NCBI GenBank assembly: GCA_005878325.1
Contig: VBMR01000116.1
Location: forward strand, 1-7,167
Direction of reading: 5' to 3'
Length of the DNA: 7,167 bases
Origin: Methanobacteriota archaeon
GTDB lineage: Archaea; Thermoplasmatota; Thermoplasmata; RBG-16-68-12
Shown here: piece by piece, positions 5,653 to 7,167 of the stretch
Numbering within the stretch: position 1 is the stretch's first letter
Layout: the number at the start of each line of letters is the position of its first letter
Notes under the pieces: model-generated
The model's database searches: none
Told to the model about the DNA's origin: nothing
What the model saw: the letters and a program-made list of their open reading frames with translations, nothing else
Position numbers and translations under genes: made by a program

Positions 5653-5969
5653 TCGGCGACGACATTTTCGTCACGAATGTCGCACGCCTCCGGCGCGGGA
5701 TCGAGGTCCGCGCGGGCAACGCTATCCTTATTAAGCCGAACCAAATTGGCACGCTCTCCGAAACGCGCGCCGCCGTGGAGCTGGCCCACGAGTCCGGCTA
5801 TGCGACCGTCATGTCGCACCGCAGCGGCGAGACGACGGACGACGCGATCGCCCACCTCGCCGTCGGATGGGCGTGCCTCGGGATCAAGACCGGGGACGTG
5901 GGCGGGGAGCGGATCGCGAAGTTGAACGAACTCATCCGGATCGAGGAAGCACTCCAGGAAGGAACGTGA
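5649..5969 (+). CDS. eno: Enolase, C-terminal fragment
   Basis: A 106-residue frame, opening at a GTG codon, that encodes the end of enolase: GDDIFVTN (3-10) with the third Mg ligand Asp4, catalytic Lys29 in LIKPNQIGT (27-35), substrate-binding SHRSGE (56-61), Lys80 in IKTG (79-82), and the archaeal ending GGERIAKLNELIRIEE (85-100). The frame stays open upstream of 5649 and reads Cys-Lys before Val-Ile-Gly-Asp-Asp, which suits the normal approach to this strand. The join with the N-terminal fragment therefore lies near 5640-5645, and the GTG is probably not a true start. The fragment could be translated by re-initiation or a -1 slip, but even a fused product would lack the middle barrel segment. 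Its stop overlaps the rps2 ATG by 1 nt. Confidence 0.85.
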   Translation: MIGDDIFVTNVARLRRGIEVRAGNAILIKPNQIGTLSETRAAVELAHESGYATVMSHRSGETTDDAIAHLAVGWACLGIKTGDVGGERIAKLNELIRIEEALQEGT

Positions 5970-6589
5970 TGCAAGAAGAGGAGCAGACGGGCGTCCCGGG
6001 ACTCCTCGTCCCCGAGGATGTCTACCTCACGTCGGGCGTGCACATCGGGACGCAGCAGAAAAGCGCCGACATGAAGCCCTTCATCTACAAGGTGCGGATT
6101 GACGGCCTCTACGTCCTGGACATCAAGAAGACGGACACGCGGATCCGCGAGGCGGCGAAATTCCTCGCCCGCTACAAGCCGGAGAACATCCTCGTGGTCG
6201 CGGCCCGCCAGTATGGACAGAAGCCGTCGCGGCTGTTCGCGAAGCAGATCGCCGCGCGCGTCCTCGCCGGCCGCTTCGTCCCTGGGACGCTGACGAACCC
6301 GAACCTCCCGGAGTTCATCGAACCCGAGGTCCTCGTGGTCACGGACCCGGCGGCCGACCAGCAGGCCCTTCGAGAGGCCCTTAACATCGGCATCCCGGTC
6401 CTCGCCTTGTGCGACGCGAATAACGAGACACGCGACGTGGACCTCGTCATCCCGACGAACAACAAGGGCCGGCGGGCCCTCGCGACCGTGTACTGGTTGC
6501 TCACCCGGGAAGTCCTCAAGGCGCGCAACGCGATCAAGTCGGACGAAGAGTTTACGATGACGATCGATGATTACGAAGCGTCCCTGTGA
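5969..6589 (+). CDS. rps2: 30S ribosomal protein S2 (uS2), archaeal type
   Basis: A 206-residue protein of the small ribosomal subunit, complete by family length. Clear archaeal uS2 blocks are SGVHIGTQQKS (22-32), DMKPFIYKVR (34-43), DGLYVLDIKKTD (45-56), ARQYGQ (79-84), GRFVPGTLTNP (101-111), TDPAADQQA (125-133), IPVLALCDANN (142-152) and IPTNNKGRRA (161-170). The start ATG at 5969 overlaps the enolase TGA in TGATG, with GGAAGGA (5957-5963) 5 nt upstream; the longer in-frame reading from 5867 lies entirely inside the enolase gene and is not real. The acidic N-terminus and C-terminal tail (SDEEF, DDYE) are normal for archaea. It is coexpressed with rpoK and enolase by position. Confidence 0.97.
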   Translation: MQEEEQTGVPGLLVPEDVYLTSGVHIGTQQKSADMKPFIYKVRIDGLYVLDIKKTDTRIREAAKFLARYKPENILVVAARQYGQKPSRLFAKQIAARVLAGRFVPGTLTNPNLPEFIEPEVLVVTDPAADQQALREALNIGIPVLALCDANNETRDVDLVIPTNNKGRRALATVYWLLTREVLKARNAIKSDEEFTMTIDDYEASL

Positions 6590-6601
6590 CGGGGCGCGCT
6601 G

Positions 6602-7167
6602 ATGCGGTATCCGGCGGTGGCGGGAGCCTTCTACGAGCGCTCGCGAGAGGCCCTCCTGAAGCAGATCCGCGAGAGCTACACGCATCCCTTCGGTCCAGGC
6701 CGGATCCCACAGGTGCGAGCCGGCGATCGGCGTCTCGTGGGCCTCGTCGTGCCCCACGCGGGGTACATGTACTCCGGCCCGGTGGCGGCCCACTCCTACG
6801 CCGCGTTCGCCGAGGACGGTGGCCGCTCGAGTGTCGTGATCCTCGGCCCGAACCACCACGGGGCCGGCGCGCCCTTGGCGCTCGCGAACCACGACTGGCA
6901 GACGCCCCTCGGCGTCATGCGATTGGATGAGGCCCTCTACAAAGACGTCGCGAAGCCGCCCCTCGAGGACGACATCCGAGCCCACCGGGACGAGCACAGC
7001 ATCGAAGTCCAGCTCCCGTTCCTGCAACAGCTCGACGCGGCGATGCGGTTCGTCCCGATCTGTATGGCCTTCCAGGAGTATGAGTTGGCGGCGGAGGTTG
7101 GGGAGCTTGTCGCGGCCGCGGTCGAGGAACGGGACGCGCTCGTGATCGCCTCCTCCGACTTCAGCCA
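6602..7167 (+). CDS. MEMO family protein (AmmeMemoRadiSam system protein B), 3' end outside the window
   Basis: The first 188 residues of a MEMO-like protein; the frame is open to the window edge, where it reaches the conserved SSDFS block that is normally followed by His. Other hallmarks are YPAVAGAFY (3-11), VPHAGYMYSG (50-59), LGPNHHG (81-87) and HRDEHSIEVQLPF (128-140). His52, His85 and His132 correspond to the putative metal-site region of human MEMO1, a fold related to extradiol dioxygenases. The archaeal role is not established; it often occurs with AMMECR1 and a radical-SAM protein, hence the system name. An in-frame TGA at 6587-6589 limits the start to ATG 6602, 12 nt after the rps2 stop; only a weak GGGG precedes it. 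Nothing suggests damage in the visible part. Confidence 0.93.
   Translation, partial: MRYPAVAGAFYERSREALLKQIRESYTHPFGPGRIPQVRAGDRRLVGLVVPHAGYMYSGPVAAHSYAAFAEDGGRSSVVILGPNHHGAGAPLALANHDWQTPLGVMRLDEALYKDVAKPPLEDDIRAHRDEHSIEVQLPFLQQLDAAMRFVPICMAFQEYELAAEVGELVAAAVEERDALVIASSDFS

Noticed and set aside
5798..7027. A 409-codon minus-strand open frame across eno, rps2 and MEMO
   Set aside because: It lies opposite three well-identified genes and has a biased Arg/Asp/Val composition; it is an antisense shadow.
1..7167. tRNA, rRNA, CRISPR array, insertion sequence or integrase
   Set aside because: The intergenic gaps are short (all under 150 bp) and show no cloverleaf, spaced repeats, transposase motifs or attachment sites on reading both strands.

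Overview
The window looks archaeal, most likely an uncultured, GC-rich euryarchaeote of Thermoplasmata type. Evidence: an archaeal RNA polymerase subunit Rpo6/RpoK, an archaeal-type uS2 and enolase in the order rpoK-eno-rps2-MEMO, a DUF5679-like zinc ribbon, and TATA-like boxes about 24-40 nt upstream of start codons. The lineage is inferred from protein style and gene order, not from a tree.

Left half (69-4048, all on the minus strand). In transcription order: a 48-residue zinc-ribbon protein (3902-4048), a class-III PLP aminotransferase or racemase (2488-3813), and a polar amino-acid ABC transporter made of a membrane-anchored binding protein (1709-2407), a permease (791-1639) and an ATPase (69-794). 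Permease and ATPase overlap by 4 nt. A GC-rich hairpin separates binding protein and permease. Together these genes suggest uptake of a polar amino acid and its transamination or racemisation, but the substrate cannot be read from the sequence.

Right half (4189-7167, all on the plus strand). A proline-rich, multi-span membrane protein of unknown function (4189-4638), then rpoK (4725-4907), enolase (4894-5969, broken), rps2 (5969-6589) and a MEMO-family protein cut by the window end (6602-7167). From rpoK to MEMO the genes overlap or nearly abut and look like one operon. A divergent promoter region (4049-4188) separates the halves.

The most notable observation is that two genes lack an internal block. 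Enolase is split into two frames and lacks about 45-50 residues, including the loop with the second Mg2+-ligand Glu. The binding protein is in frame but lacks about 50 residues of its second lobe, including the family's amino-group-binding Asp. Two internal deletions of similar size in 7 kb point either to assembly collapse or to real gene decay; raw reads would decide. I do not see a new defence, mobile or CRISPR-like system here.
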